A DNA stretch of 64,000 nt, from assembly GCA_025210555.1 (NCBI GenBank), contig JAOARL010000008.1, forward strand, positions 109,024-173,023, in the 5' to 3' direction. The position numbers and the translations under genes were made by a program. The DNA is from Clostridia bacterium (GTDB lineage: Bacteria > Bacillota > Clostridia > Lachnospirales > JAOARL01). This document shows, one piece after another, positions 1 through 8,530 of the stretch (position 1 is the stretch's first letter; each line of letters starts with the position of its first letter). Under the pieces are notes generated by a model. The model saw nothing but the letters and a program-made list of their open reading frames with translations. It had not been told where the DNA came from and made no database searches.

Positions 1-299
1 AGCAAGTTTTGAGTTGCCGCTCCCATATCTTGTTGCCAATACTCTTCAAACTTCATATTATACTTATTTCCTAAAAGGACTACAGCTAATGCTGCACTTT
101 CTGTCATCTTAGCATAAGGACTTATTTCTGATAACCTCTTAAGCATATCTTTATCTTTCACTACAATGAATTCCCAAGGTTGTTGATTAGCTGCTGATGG
201 AGCTTGCATTGCTGCTCTCAGCATCTTATCAATCTTTTCATCTTCAACTGGCTTGTCTATATATCTTCTTACACTTCTTCTATTAAAAATAATATCCAC
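1..299 (-). CDS. Nitroreductase family protein (partial, 3' end beyond window)
   Basis: First 99 or so residues of a nitroreductase-fold flavoprotein; the gene runs off the left edge. Members bind FMN and use NAD(P)H to reduce nitro, quinone or related compounds. Visible family marks are FNRRSVRRY near the N-terminus and APSAANQQPWEF about 30 residues on. I take the GTG at 299 because AAGGAG lies eight bases upstream and no ATG is available. It lies 53 bases downstream of a MarR gene on the same strand, and the gap holds a perfect 12-bp palindrome resembling the one in the marR promoter, so repression by that MarR is likely. The substrate cannot be told from sequence. Confidence 0.88.
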   Translation of the reverse strand, partial: MDIIFNRRSVRRYIDKPVEDEKIDKMLRAAMQAPSAANQQPWEFIVVKDKDMLKRLSEISPYAKMTESAALAVVLLGNKYNMKFEEYWQQDMGAATQNL

Positions 300-315
300 T
301 ATTATCACTCCTTTG

Positions 316-327
316 TTGTATATACAA
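316..327. promoter_or_regulatory. Palindrome upstream of nitroreductase, possible MarR site
   Basis: TTGTATATACAA is a perfect 12-bp dyad between marR and the nitroreductase start. It shares the GTATAT/ATATAC half-site with the dyad over the marR promoter. Inferred second operator of the adjacent MarR. Confidence 0.45.
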
Positions 328-352
328 TTTTAATCCTTTCAAAAAGCTAACT

Positions 353-766
353 TTACATTAGCTTATTTGCAATATCATTAACTTCTTTAGTAATTCTATC
401 TCCTTCATCATACCCTAAAACTTTAGAATATCTATCATAAAGGTTTGCCCAACATTTGTCTATCTCAGGCATAAGTTTCTTTCCTTCTTCTGTTAAAGAT
501 ATATAAGAATATTTCCCTTCAAAACTTCTCTTAACATATCCTTTATCTACAAGCTTATCAATAAATCTAGTAGTCGTAGAAGGTTTAATACTTACAGCAT
601 CACTAATCTCTGATGGAGACACACCTGGCTTGTTATTAATTACCATTATTACAAATGCATATGTTGGAGAAAGTCCAATTGCAGAGAACTCTTCTTCAGC
701 CATTTTATTTATAACTCTATGAAGTTTACTAGCTGTAAAATATAAACAGCAATTTAGTTCTTTCAT
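353..766 (-). CDS. MarR family transcriptional regulator
   Basis: Winged-helix repressor of about 137 residues, normal MarR length. The DNA-binding domain spans roughly residues 35-100 (SPSEISDAVSIKPSTTTRFIDKLVDKGYV, shown here only as landmark, then the KYSYISLTEEG wing). Two adjacent cysteines near the N-terminus lie where OhrR/MgrA-type MarR proteins carry their redox cysteine, so thiol or oxidant sensing is possible but unproven. The ATG at 766 is preferred over the GTG at 772 because AAGGAGG is seven bases before the ATG and too close to the GTG. It has a consensus promoter overlapped by a dyad, pointing to autorepression, and probably controls the downstream nitroreductase. Confidence 0.9.
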   Translation of the reverse strand: MKELNCCLYFTASKLHRVINKMAEEEFSAIGLSPTYAFVIMVINNKPGVSPSEISDAVSIKPSTTTRFIDKLVDKGYVKRSFEGKYSYISLTEEGKKLMPEIDKCWANLYDRYSKVLGYDEGDRITKEVNDIANKLM

Positions 767-786
767 CTTCACCCCTCCTTATTTGC

Positions 787-822
787 ATATACAAGTATAT
801 CTATTTTATTTTAATTTGTCAA
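787..822 (-). promoter_or_regulatory. marR promoter with overlapping operator
   Basis: On the minus strand the -35 TTGACA (817-822) and -10 TATACT (794-799) are 17 bases apart. The perfect inverted repeat ATATAC-TT-GTATAT (787-800) covers the -10, a classic autorepression arrangement for MarR proteins. Confidence 0.7.
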
Positions 823-827
823 CATCT

Positions 828-1334
828 TTACTTAATCATATCTTTCGTTATTACATCTATTCTAGTTGTAACAGCATCTAATCCAATAAAGTGTATTGGT
901 TCTGACACTGTTGTACATAAATCTGCTACCATAGACACTTTATACTTTTCAGCTGATTTTGATATAGCTGTATGTGTAACGCAGTTTTGCGTCATCATAC
1001 CAGCAACAAACAATTCTTCTATTCCTTTACTAGATAGTAGCTCTTCTAGATTTGTATTATAAAAAGAATCAGCTTTAGTTTTAATAACTACTTCTGCATC
1101 CCCTGCTACTGTTAAAAGTTTTTCATGTAGCTTAACTCCCTCTGAACTCTCATTGAAAAATGGTCCATTTTCGTCTGCTACATGCTGAATTAAAACTACT
1201 TCTATATCATTCTCTTTTGCCTTTTTAACAGACTCAACAATATTATCTAAAGTATTACCTACATTCCAAAGTGGAAACTTTCCTCCTTCAAAATAATCGT
1301 TTTGTACATCAATTAATATCAATGCTTTTTTCAT
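828..1334 (-). CDS. Isochorismatase/nicotinamidase-like cysteine hydrolase
   Basis: A 168-residue member of the isochorismatase-like superfamily, which cleaves amide, ester or vinyl-ether bonds through an Asp-Lys-Cys triad. All three are visible: Asp9 in IDVQNDYF, Lys85 six residues before Phe91 as in relatives, and Cys118 in AGMMTQNCVTH, preceded by the usual cis-peptide segment. Length fits single-domain members. The RBS is AAGGAG before an ATG at 1334. It is transcribed away from an Lrp-type regulator 120 bases off, which may control it. Nicotinamidase, isochorismatase and generic amidase activity cannot be told apart here. Confidence 0.88.
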   Translation of the reverse strand: MKKALILIDVQNDYFEGGKFPLWNVGNTLDNIVESVKKAKENDIEVVLIQHVADENGPFFNESSEGVKLHEKLLTVAGDAEVVIKTKADSFYNTNLEELLSSKGIEELFVAGMMTQNCVTHTAISKSAEKYKVSMVADLCTTVSEPIHFIGLDAVTTRIDVITKDMIK

Positions 1335-1406
1335 ATTATCATCTCCTTAAATTGTTTATTGATTGCTATTAAAGTATAATAAATATGAACTACAATTTAC
1401 ATAAAC

Positions 1407-1445
1407 TAGTGAAAGACTTTACTTATTTTGCTTTCACTATGAAAG
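1407..1445. promoter_or_regulatory. Three TGAAAG half-sites upstream of lrp-like gene
   Basis: TAGTGAAAG (1407-1415) and CTTTCACTA (1431-1439) form a perfect 9-bp inverted repeat with a 15-base loop; a third half-site TGAAAG follows at 1440-1445, just before the start. This could be an Lrp-family operator for this gene and the divergent isochorismatase, or a 5' UTR hairpin. Confidence 0.45.
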
Positions 1446-1454
1446 CGAGGACTT

Positions 1455-1868
1455 ATGATAGATGAAATTGATTTAAAAATAATAGAAGAGTTAAAAAAAG
1501 ACTCCAAAATATCTAATAAAGATATTGGAGCTAAAATAAATATGTCTGGTCAAGCAGTTGGTCAGAGAATATCTAAGCTATTAGAAAATGATGTTATAAC
1601 AAACTTTACTATTAATACTGATAATGTAAAACTTGGTATAAATAACATAGCTTACATTACTGTATACATGGAAACTGCTGACCACTCTAAAATGAAATAT
1701 TTAATTGAACATACTAAAGAGATAGTAGAAGCCCATAGAATTAGTGGCGAAGGATGTTATATATTAAAAATTGAATCTGAAGATAATAAGATAGTTTCAG
1801 ATCTAGTTGACTCTATAAATACATTTGCAAATTATGGCATTTCAACATCTATAAATAAATTAAAGTAG
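1455..1868 (+). CDS. Lrp/AsnC family transcriptional regulator
   Basis: 137 residues with the two-part Lrp/AsnC plan: an N-terminal helix-turn-helix (about 4-50, opening IDEIDLKIIEELKKDS) and a C-terminal RAM effector domain (about 62-130) with alternating beta strands. These proteins form octamers that wrap DNA and respond to amino acids or small metabolites. The RBS (GCGAGGAC) is weak. Repeated TGAAAG half-sites precede the start. It is divergent from the isochorismatase gene, its likeliest target besides itself. No ligand can be assigned. Confidence 0.88.
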   Translation: MIDEIDLKIIEELKKDSKISNKDIGAKINMSGQAVGQRISKLLENDVITNFTINTDNVKLGINNIAYITVYMETADHSKMKYLIEHTKEIVEAHRISGEGCYILKIESEDNKIVSDLVDSINTFANYGISTSINKLK

Positions 1869-1900
1869 TTAATGTAAGGTAGTATATAATCTTTTTTAAT

Positions 1901-4024
1901 TTAAAATTTTATAATACTACCTATTTTGTTTTTTATAGCTTCAAATAAATTTCCAATTCTATTCATTAGTCCTATATCTTCTTTTTCATCATCTTCTAAC
2001 CTTACAACATTTTCTTCTTCATCTACAGTTATCTCATCTGTTCTCATTATTATTTGTAAAGTAGCTGGTTCTTGATTCCTATCTGATGTAAATGATTTTT
2101 TAACTGCATCAGGATCCATGTTAAATACAAACTCCAGCTCATCATCTAGCTTGTCATTTTGTCTATCCATTCCATGCTTAAAAGCAGTATTAGCATGTCT
2201 TATACTCTTCATATTGTTAATTACTCTTAAAGTAGAATCTATAAATTGCTCATTACTGTCTAATAGTTGTTTGCTTCCTTTATCTAAATCTTCTCGGCTA
2301 TCATCATATATCTTATCTAATAGTGTTAAAGATTTTTCTGCTGAATTTAAAGCTTCTACAGTAGAATTTAAAAGTTTATTTATATCGTCTAAAGCACTAT
2401 TAATATTTGTTTCTTCAGCTTCTAATAATTTTAATATATTGCTAAAATCTATGATTATACTTTCACTAGTCTCTAACGTTTCTATTAAAGATTTATTTAT
2501 ATCTTCTAAATTTGAAACTTGATCACTAACTATATCAATTCCATCATTTGCAAGTTTTACTGTGTCTTTAAGGTCTTTTGAAACTTTTTTCATAGTTGTT
2601 ATCCCTTTTTTTGAGTTAGATATAGCTTTTTCAGAATCTCTTACTATTTCCTCTAAGCTTACTAAAAGATCTTCCGTTGATCCTAATGATGGTCCTATGG
2701 CATTTGCAAGTGCAATCATATCTGGACTTATTCCTGGAGGCGGACTACTAGCCAATTGATTCATTCCAGTCTTTAAATCACCTATATCATCTTCTAAGCT
2801 ATCTATACTATTTCTTAAATCTTTTACATCTGGCTCTAGTGTATTTAAAAGATCTTCAGCATCTTCTATATTTTCGTCAAATGCAATTAATGTATTTTCT
2901 ATATCTATATTATTATCTTTTGCATCATCTATAAAATCTTCTATATCATCTATATCATCGTTTACATACTCAATTCTTTTAGATAATCTTCCAATATTAA
3001 CTTTTAGTATTTCTATATTTTTATCTAAGCTTCTTAATTGACCTGAAAGGTTTGATACTAATTTTTTTGTCTTATCTATGTATGATAGTAATTTCAGTGT
3101 TTCCGCTGATAATTGATTTGTAATCCTTACTGAATCTGATATTTGGTTATCAATGTCATCTCCTGAATCACTTATAGTAGTTCTTGCCTTATTTATACTT
3201 TTTATTGCTTCTTTCATTCCTTTAGCACTACTTTGCATTTTATCTATTGAGCTTAAGGTATTATCTAAACTTTCATACATAAGATCCATTGAATCTTCCA
3301 TATCATCTTTTATTTCTTTCATTTCTTGTATTACTTCTAATCTATCACTTGTAACTGGCTGAATAATAATTTGAAATCCCATATCTTCATAAAAATCTGA
3401 TACTACTTCAAAATCAACTTCAAAATCAGAATTTGGAAATACTACATAAGCTGCCGCATGCATATCTCCAATTGACTGGACCATACTCCCATCAACACTT
3501 ACACTTTTAGTATGCTTAGAATCCGGTATATAAATAATCTCCATCATCATGTTATTTTTTATATATTCACTTACATCTTTATTAGGAAGTCCTTCCATAT
3601 GAATTTCTATTAATCCTTTAGCCCCTGCTAAATCTTCTGCTTCTACTGGTAATCCATTAAGTTTATAACTTATTTCTATATTCCAAGGTATTTTTATATC
3701 CTCTGTAAAACACTCAAAATAAAATTTATCATATTCTTTTGGCACTTTCCATTCAACTTTACCTTCTTTTATTATTGGTTTGAAATCACCTGTCATATTT
3801 CTAATACTTTTGTATTTACCATAATCAATGTAATTTCGTTCTTTATCTGAAAGTAAGGTAACTCCCTTAACAACACTTTTCTTTAATATTTCTCCGTAGT
3901 GATTCAAATTAACATATGTTGTTTCATTAACAATATTTTTACTATAAGAATATACATCTATCGTATTTATATTAGTAATAATCACTATTAAAATTAGTAA
4001 TTTTAATATCCTTTTATATTCCAT
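1901..4024 (-). CDS. Secreted coiled-coil protein paired with MMPL exporter
   Basis: 707 residues with an N-terminal signal or anchor segment (about 8-26) and a folded region to about residue 225. A long, mostly helical coiled-coil stretch follows (about 230-640), broken by a Pro-rich turn SSPPPGISPDM near 425. The C-terminus is acidic and has no further membrane span. I recognise no catalytic domain. Its start lies inside the last 22 bases of the MMPL gene, so the two are translationally coupled. By position it could be an extracytoplasmic adaptor for that exporter, but this is inferred from gene order alone. Its composition (Asp/Ile/Ser/Leu rich) suits a helical stalk. Confidence 0.7.
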   Translation of the reverse strand: MEYKRILKLLILIVIITNINTIDVYSYSKNIVNETTYVNLNHYGEILKKSVVKGVTLLSDKERNYIDYGKYKSIRNMTGDFKPIIKEGKVEWKVPKEYDKFYFECFTEDIKIPWNIEISYKLNGLPVEAEDLAGAKGLIEIHMEGLPNKDVSEYIKNNMMMEIIYIPDSKHTKSVSVDGSMVQSIGDMHAAAYVVFPNSDFEVDFEVVSDFYEDMGFQIIIQPVTSDRLEVIQEMKEIKDDMEDSMDLMYESLDNTLSSIDKMQSSAKGMKEAIKSINKARTTISDSGDDIDNQISDSVRITNQLSAETLKLLSYIDKTKKLVSNLSGQLRSLDKNIEILKVNIGRLSKRIEYVNDDIDDIEDFIDDAKDNNIDIENTLIAFDENIEDAEDLLNTLEPDVKDLRNSIDSLEDDIGDLKTGMNQLASSPPPGISPDMIALANAIGPSLGSTEDLLVSLEEIVRDSEKAISNSKKGITTMKKVSKDLKDTVKLANDGIDIVSDQVSNLEDINKSLIETLETSESIIIDFSNILKLLEAEETNINSALDDINKLLNSTVEALNSAEKSLTLLDKIYDDSREDLDKGSKQLLDSNEQFIDSTLRVINNMKSIRHANTAFKHGMDRQNDKLDDELEFVFNMDPDAVKKSFTSDRNQEPATLQIIMRTDEITVDEEENVVRLEDDEKEDIGLMNRIGNLFEAIKNKIGSIIKF

Positions 4025-6123
4025 AACCTTTTCCTCCTAGCAAGAAAGCTTTTTATTTTAAAAAACATTTTCCTTTCCTTTATAAGCACATTATCAAAAA
4101 GCGTAAGTAGTGCTGGCATTAATATTATTACAAATACCATTCCAAGCACTCCACCTCTAGATATTAATACACCTAAATCACTTAAAACTTTAAGCGTACT
4201 AACTTTGCTTATTACAAATCCAACAAAAAACATAATACTCCCAGATGTAAGTACAGTTGGAATGCATTTTCTAATTGTTTCTATACCTGCATCTTCTCTC
4301 TCATATTCTCTTCTAAGTTCAATATATGTATCTGATAATAAAATTGCATAATCTACTGTTGCTCCAAGTAATACGCAGCTTATCATAACCATTCCAAGGT
4401 ACATTATCTCCATTCCTGAAAAATAAGGCATTGCCATATTAAATGTTATTGCTGCTTCTATTGGTATTATTGCAAGTATAGGAAGTATTACTGATTTAAA
4501 TGTAATCATCATTACAATTAGTATTCCTATAATCGATAATTTATTGACTCTTGGATAATCTCTAACTAATACATCTCTCATATCTCTTGTAGCTGAAACA
4601 CCACCTAATATATACGAATTATCCGGATAATATTTTTTAACAATGCTTTGCATTTCTTCATATGCAGCATCTATCTTCTTCCCCTCTGATTTACTCGCTG
4701 CTACATAAGTTATCATTCTCATATAATCATCACTATGCATCTTACTAACCAAACTTTTAGGCATAATTGAAACTGGTATTCCCTCTGGAAGCATATCTCC
4801 TAAGGATCCAACTTTTGTTACATAAGGAAGCTTATCTATCTCTTTAGCTAACTTTCTTTCAGTAATAATATCTTTTTTAGGTACAATTACTGCAAGCATA
4901 CTATCTGAGCCAAACACTTTTTTTATTGCTTTTTCATCCTCATAATATCTGCTTCCTTCTGAAGAAGCTGCATCATCCATACTAAATGTATATGGAGTTA
5001 TAACTTGTGCATAATACATTGGTATTATCAATATCATTATTATTGCTAAAGTTACATTTCTGGATTTATATAGAAATCTAGATGTCTTTTTAAATGTAGG
5101 AAAAAATGACTTATGTGCTGCTTTTTCTACCCACTTATAACTTTTTAGTATAAGTGCTGGCATTAGTACTACTACACATGCAATACAAACAAAAACTCCT
5201 TTTGCCATTGATATACCTAAGTCATATCCTATTGAAAATTCCATAAGAGTTAATGCTAAAAATCCTACAAAAGTAGTCATCCCACTTCCTACTATAGATT
5301 TTGTAGATTCTCTTAATGCTATTACCATAGCCTCTTCAGCTTCTTTACCTTCAGACTTTACTCTAGCAAAAGCATGAAATAAAAATATTGAATAATCAGT
5401 TGCAACTGCAAGCTGTAAAACCGCTGAAATAGCAAATGTTAAAAAAGATACTTGCCCTATTATTATATCTGTACCTTTATTTAAAATTACTGCAACTCCC
5501 ATTACTGTCATAAATAGTATTGGTTCTAACCATGAAGTTGTGGATAGTGCCAGTATTGCAAGTATTATAAATACTACTATTAACATTATTGATGAAACCT
5601 CTTCAAAAACTCTATCTTTTAGCACTTTACTTTGAAGTGCCTGACCAATCATATGCCCTTTTTTGCCTAATAAATTATCAATTCTATCTATAGCATCTCT
5701 AGTAACTTTATCTGCATCTGCTCCATCAAAAGTAACATCAAACAAGGCATTTCTATCTTTATAATAGTCATCAATATCATCATACTTAACAAATGACTCA
5801 GCTTGATATATATTACCAAGCGAATCACACCACATAACTTCATCTACTCCTTCAAGTTTTTCTATCTTTTCTTTATATTCCTTTGCTTCATATAGACTAA
5901 CATTGCTCACCATAACTTTTGCTGTTCCTGGAAATTCAAATTCTTCTTTCATAAGAGCTAAGCCTTTTCTTGAATCCGTATAATCTGGTAAATACTCTGA
6001 CATATCATAATTTATCCCAACAAAAGGAATTAATACTAACGCTGCTAGTATTAACCCTAAAAATAACTTTTCAATTTTTCTTCTTTCATAAACAATTATC
6101 TCTGCAAAATCTCTGTTCTTCAT
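4003..6123 (-). CDS. MMPL/RND family transporter
   Basis: 706-residue membrane protein of the RND superfamily, MMPL branch, which exports lipids or other hydrophobic compounds using the proton gradient. It has two homologous halves. Each has one span, a large extracellular loop and five clustered spans. The first half begins near residue 19 and its cluster falls around 180-325; the second begins near 355 with a cluster around 535-690. The paired Asp-Tyr motifs for proton relay are visible as ATDYSIFL in half one and TVDYAILL in half two. The start is supported by AGAGG. It overlaps the downstream coiled-coil gene and diverges from a TetR gene, a usual exporter-regulator pairing. Cargo unknown. 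Confidence 0.88.
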   Translation of the reverse strand: MKNRDFAEIIVYERRKIEKLFLGLILAALVLIPFVGINYDMSEYLPDYTDSRKGLALMKEEFEFPGTAKVMVSNVSLYEAKEYKEKIEKLEGVDEVMWCDSLGNIYQAESFVKYDDIDDYYKDRNALFDVTFDGADADKVTRDAIDRIDNLLGKKGHMIGQALQSKVLKDRVFEEVSSIMLIVVFIILAILALSTTSWLEPILFMTVMGVAVILNKGTDIIIGQVSFLTFAISAVLQLAVATDYSIFLFHAFARVKSEGKEAEEAMVIALRESTKSIVGSGMTTFVGFLALTLMEFSIGYDLGISMAKGVFVCIACVVVLMPALILKSYKWVEKAAHKSFFPTFKKTSRFLYKSRNVTLAIIMILIIPMYYAQVITPYTFSMDDAASSEGSRYYEDEKAIKKVFGSDSMLAVIVPKKDIITERKLAKEIDKLPYVTKVGSLGDMLPEGIPVSIMPKSLVSKMHSDDYMRMITYVAASKSEGKKIDAAYEEMQSIVKKYYPDNSYILGGVSATRDMRDVLVRDYPRVNKLSIIGILIVMMITFKSVILPILAIIPIEAAITFNMAMPYFSGMEIMYLGMVMISCVLLGATVDYAILLSDTYIELRREYEREDAGIETIRKCIPTVLTSGSIMFFVGFVISKVSTLKVLSDLGVLISRGGVLGMVFVIILMPALLTLFDNVLIKERKMFFKIKSFLARRKRLWNIKGY

Positions 6124-6145
6124 TATATTCCTCTCTCACATAATC

Positions 6146-6195
6146 TTGACATTTTACTATGAGAACATTATGCTATTAACATAGATTTTAAACAA
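6146..6195. promoter_or_regulatory. Overlapping divergent promoters of tetR and MMPL operon
   Basis: Plus strand: TTGACA (6146-6151), 17 bases, TATGCT (6169-6174) for tetR. Minus strand: TTGTTT (6190-6195), 17 bases, CATAAT (6167-6172) for the MMPL gene. The two -10 boxes overlap, so one bound repressor could shut both. Confidence 0.55.
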
Positions 6196-6268
6196 CTGTC
6201 ACTTATGTTCATACTGTTAATTAACTAACACTTGTAACTATATGTGTAATATAAATAAGGAGAAAGCT

Positions 6269-6850
6269 ATGCATAATACTAATGATAAAAGGTGTATTAA
6301 GACAAAATTAAATATAAAAAATGCATTATCAAAGATATTATCCTCAAAAGAAATTAATCAGGTTAATGTGAAAGAGTTATGTGATTTAGCTATGATAAGT
6401 AGAAATACATTCTATTCTCACTATGACAATATTTACTCTTTAATAAATGAAATCGAAGAAGACTTACTTGATGAGTTGGTAAGAATAATTGATAGCACTG
6501 AGCTAAAAGTTCTGCAATACAATCCATATCCTTTATTAAAGGAACTTACTGAAATCATATATTCAGATTTTGATTTATATAAAATCGTGATTAACTCACC
6601 TACTTCAAATAATTTATTTACTAAGCTTAAAGAGTTAAGTAATCCTCAGCTTTTCGATTTTATTACAAAGGAAATTAATCTATCAGAAGACATGATACTT
6701 ATTATAATAGAGTTTTACTCTGCTGGTGTTATATCAGCTTACAGGCAATGGTTTAACTCCGATAGACAAGAATCTCTTGAGGATATTTCTACAACTATAA
6801 GTACAATACTTTCTGATGGTCTCATTGGAATTATGAATACTAAAAATTAA
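6269..6850 (+). CDS. TetR/AcrR family regulator
   Basis: About 193 residues. The N-terminal TetR helix-turn-helix is clear (KTKLNIKNALSKIL, then VNVKELCDLAMISRNTFY and the SHYDNI recognition-helix end). The C-terminal helical domain, which would bind the inducer, is poorly conserved as usual. I choose the ATG at 6269, six bases after AAGGAG, over an in-frame ATG at 6242 that has no RBS. It is divergent from the MMPL exporter operon, which it most likely represses. A hairpin terminator shared with the convergent gene follows. Confidence 0.87.
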   Translation: MHNTNDKRCIKTKLNIKNALSKILSSKEINQVNVKELCDLAMISRNTFYSHYDNIYSLINEIEEDLLDELVRIIDSTELKVLQYNPYPLLKELTEIIYSDFDLYKIVINSPTSNNLFTKLKELSNPQLFDFITKEINLSEDMILIIIEFYSAGVISAYRQWFNSDRQESLEDISTTISTILSDGLIGIMNTKN

Positions 6851-6868
6851 TAATATTTCACAATAAAA

Positions 6869-6887
6869 AAAGTCTCTTTGAGACTTT
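6869..6887. terminator. Bidirectional terminator between tetR and thioredoxin-like gene
   Basis: AAAGTCTC-TTT-GAGACTTT, an 8-bp perfect stem. It has an A-run on the left (T-run for the minus strand) and a T-rich right side, serving both convergent genes. Confidence 0.75.
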
Positions 6888-6889
6888 CT

Positions 6890-7123
6890 TTATTTTAAAA
6901 CTTTTTTTATATCATCAGGTGATGCAACTCTCCCCATAATTTTAACTTCTTCATCAACTACAAGTGCAGGAGTACTCATAACACCATATCCCATTATTGA
7001 TACCATGTCTTCTACCTTTTCAATTGTTACGTCTTCTATACCTAATTCTGCTACTGCTATCTTAGCATTAGCCTCTAGCTTCTTGCAATTTGTACATCCT
7101 GATCCTAAAATTTTAATAACCAT
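6890..7123 (-). CDS. Small thioredoxin-like redox protein (redox-active disulfide protein 2 family)
   Basis: 77 residues with a glutaredoxin/thioredoxin fold and active site GSGCTNCKK (Cys10, Cys13) right after the first strand. The cis-proline segment MSTPALVVDE sits in the second half. Members are usually encoded beside permeases of the YraQ/ArsP type, as here: it is the last gene of an arsR-permease-thioredoxin run, 33 bases after the permease. A role in thiol chemistry linked to metalloid handling is inferred from context. Confidence 0.88.
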   Translation of the reverse strand: MVIKILGSGCTNCKKLEANAKIAVAELGIEDVTIEKVEDMVSIMGYGVMSTPALVVDEEVKIMGRVASPDDIKKVLK

Positions 7124-7156
7124 ATTTAATCCCTCCTAGTATTTTTATGTTAAATT

Positions 7157-8125
7157 CTAAACTAATAAATGCGCTAGTATATTAAATAAGTATCCAACAA
7201 GTATTATAGCAATACCTGTGATAGCCACAAATATAGCAATTAGTTTAGGTTTTATTACCTTCTTAAGTAATATCATCTCTGGCAATGACAATGCAGTTGT
7301 TGCCATCATAAATGATAGCGCTGTTCCTATTCCTACACCTTTAGCAATTAAAGCTTCTGCTATTGGAATAGTTCCAAGTGCGTTTGAATATAGTGGAATA
7401 CCAAATATAACTGCTACTATAACTGCAAATGGATTATCGGGTCCTGCATATTTTGCAAGTAGTGGAGCTGGCGCCCACCCATGTATTAATGCACCTATCC
7501 CAATACCAATAATTAAAAATAACCATACTCTTTTAATAATGTCTTTAACATTATCAAAAGCAAATCTCATTCTATCTTTTGAACTTAACTTTGTAAGTTC
7601 TACTTCTCCTGTTTTAATCTTATATACATACTCTTCAACTTGATCTTCTAAGTGTAACTTATCAATGATAATACCACCGACTACACCTACTACTACACCA
7701 GTAATTACATATACAAGAGCTATCTTCCATCCAAACGATGCAAGTAATATTGCAAATGCTGCTTCATTCACTATAGGTGAAGTTATTAAAAAAGAAAATG
7801 TAACTCCTAATGGAATTTTTGCTTCAACAAATCCAATGAATATTGGAACTGATGAGCAAGAGCAAAATGGAGTAACTATACCAAGTAAAGATGCCATTAT
7901 ATTTCCCTTTACCCCACTAAACCTTTCGAGTATTTTCTTAGTTCTTTCTGGTGGAAAGTAACTTCTAATATATGATATAGCAAATATCATAATACCTAAT
8001 AGAATAATAATCTTTATAGTGTCATAAAAAAAGAAATGCACACTAGATCCTAGCTTTGTTTCCATAGAAATATTTAATGGTCCTTCTACGAATAACTTAA
8101 CTAAATAGTCTAACCATCCAAACAT
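7157..8125 (-). CDS. YraQ/ArsP-type permease (DUF318)
   Basis: 322-residue membrane protein with about eight spans of the DUF318 permease family, which includes ArsP (export of trivalent organoarsenicals) and SO_0444-like metal exporters. The motif TPFCSCSSVPIF near residue 85, with its Cys pair, matches the family's conserved cysteine site. ITSPIVNEAAFA follows, then a cytoplasmic loop around 165-195 and the second-half repeat PLYSNALGTIPIAEAL. It is 20 bases downstream of an ArsR repressor with an intact Cys metal site. I infer metalloid efflux; arsenic species or metal cannot be chosen from sequence. Confidence 0.87.
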   Translation of the reverse strand: MFGWLDYLVKLFVEGPLNISMETKLGSSVHFFFYDTIKIIILLGIMIFAISYIRSYFPPERTKKILERFSGVKGNIMASLLGIVTPFCSCSSVPIFIGFVEAKIPLGVTFSFLITSPIVNEAAFAILLASFGWKIALVYVITGVVVGVVGGIIIDKLHLEDQVEEYVYKIKTGEVELTKLSSKDRMRFAFDNVKDIIKRVWLFLIIGIGIGALIHGWAPAPLLAKYAGPDNPFAVIVAVIFGIPLYSNALGTIPIAEALIAKGVGIGTALSFMMATTALSLPEMILLKKVIKPKLIAIFVAITGIAIILVGYLFNILAHLLV

Positions 8126-8145
8126 TTAAATCATCTACCTTTCAA

Positions 8146-8508
8146 TTAGCTTAATTTCTTTATGTCTTCTACATTACATTTGTTTAAATATAATTCTTTT
8201 TCTTTAAGTCTATCTCTATCCAATTTAAGTTGTGGGTAATCAGCAATATTTTCTTTTATACCCTCAATTAAATTTTTAAGAACTATATCTTCTAAATCTA
8301 AAGAATAAAACATATATTGTTCTTTTCTTTCATCTACCACAAAACCTTTATCTCTAAGTTTTGCTAAGTGCTTTGAAATCTTTGGTTGTGATAATTCTAA
8401 AACACCACAAAGCTCACAAACACAAAGCTCTTCATATGAAAGTGCCATAGTAATTCTAAGTCTGGTTTCATCCGAAAGCAACTTAAAAATTTCTGCTAAA
8501 TTAGTCAT
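8146..8508 (-). CDS. ArsR family metalloid-responsive repressor
   Basis: 120-residue winged-helix repressor. The helix-turn-helix covers about 36-60 (SQPKISKHLAKLRDKGFV). ELCVCELCG gives Cys29, Cys31 and Cys34 in the same C-x-C-x-x-C pattern as the As(III)/Sb(III) site of E. coli ArsR, so metalloid sensing is well supported. It heads an operon with a DUF318 permease and a thioredoxin-like protein. Its promoter carries an ATATAC/GTATAT inverted repeat just downstream of the -10, fitting autorepression. Confidence 0.92.
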   Translation of the reverse strand: MTNLAEIFKLLSDETRLRITMALSYEELCVCELCGVLELSQPKISKHLAKLRDKGFVVDERKEQYMFYSLDLEDIVLKNLIEGIKENIADYPQLKLDRDRLKEKELYLNKCNVEDIKKLS

Positions 8509-8530
8509 TTTATCACCTCTTCTTTTACAT

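Noticed and set aside
2118-3362. Plus-strand open frames opposite the secreted coiled-coil gene
   Set aside because: Low-complexity Ser/Leu/Ile translations with no RBS; antisense shadows.
6242-6268. Nine-residue N-terminal extension of the TetR protein
   Set aside because: No RBS before the ATG at 6242, while the ATG at 6269 has AAGGAG at ideal spacing.
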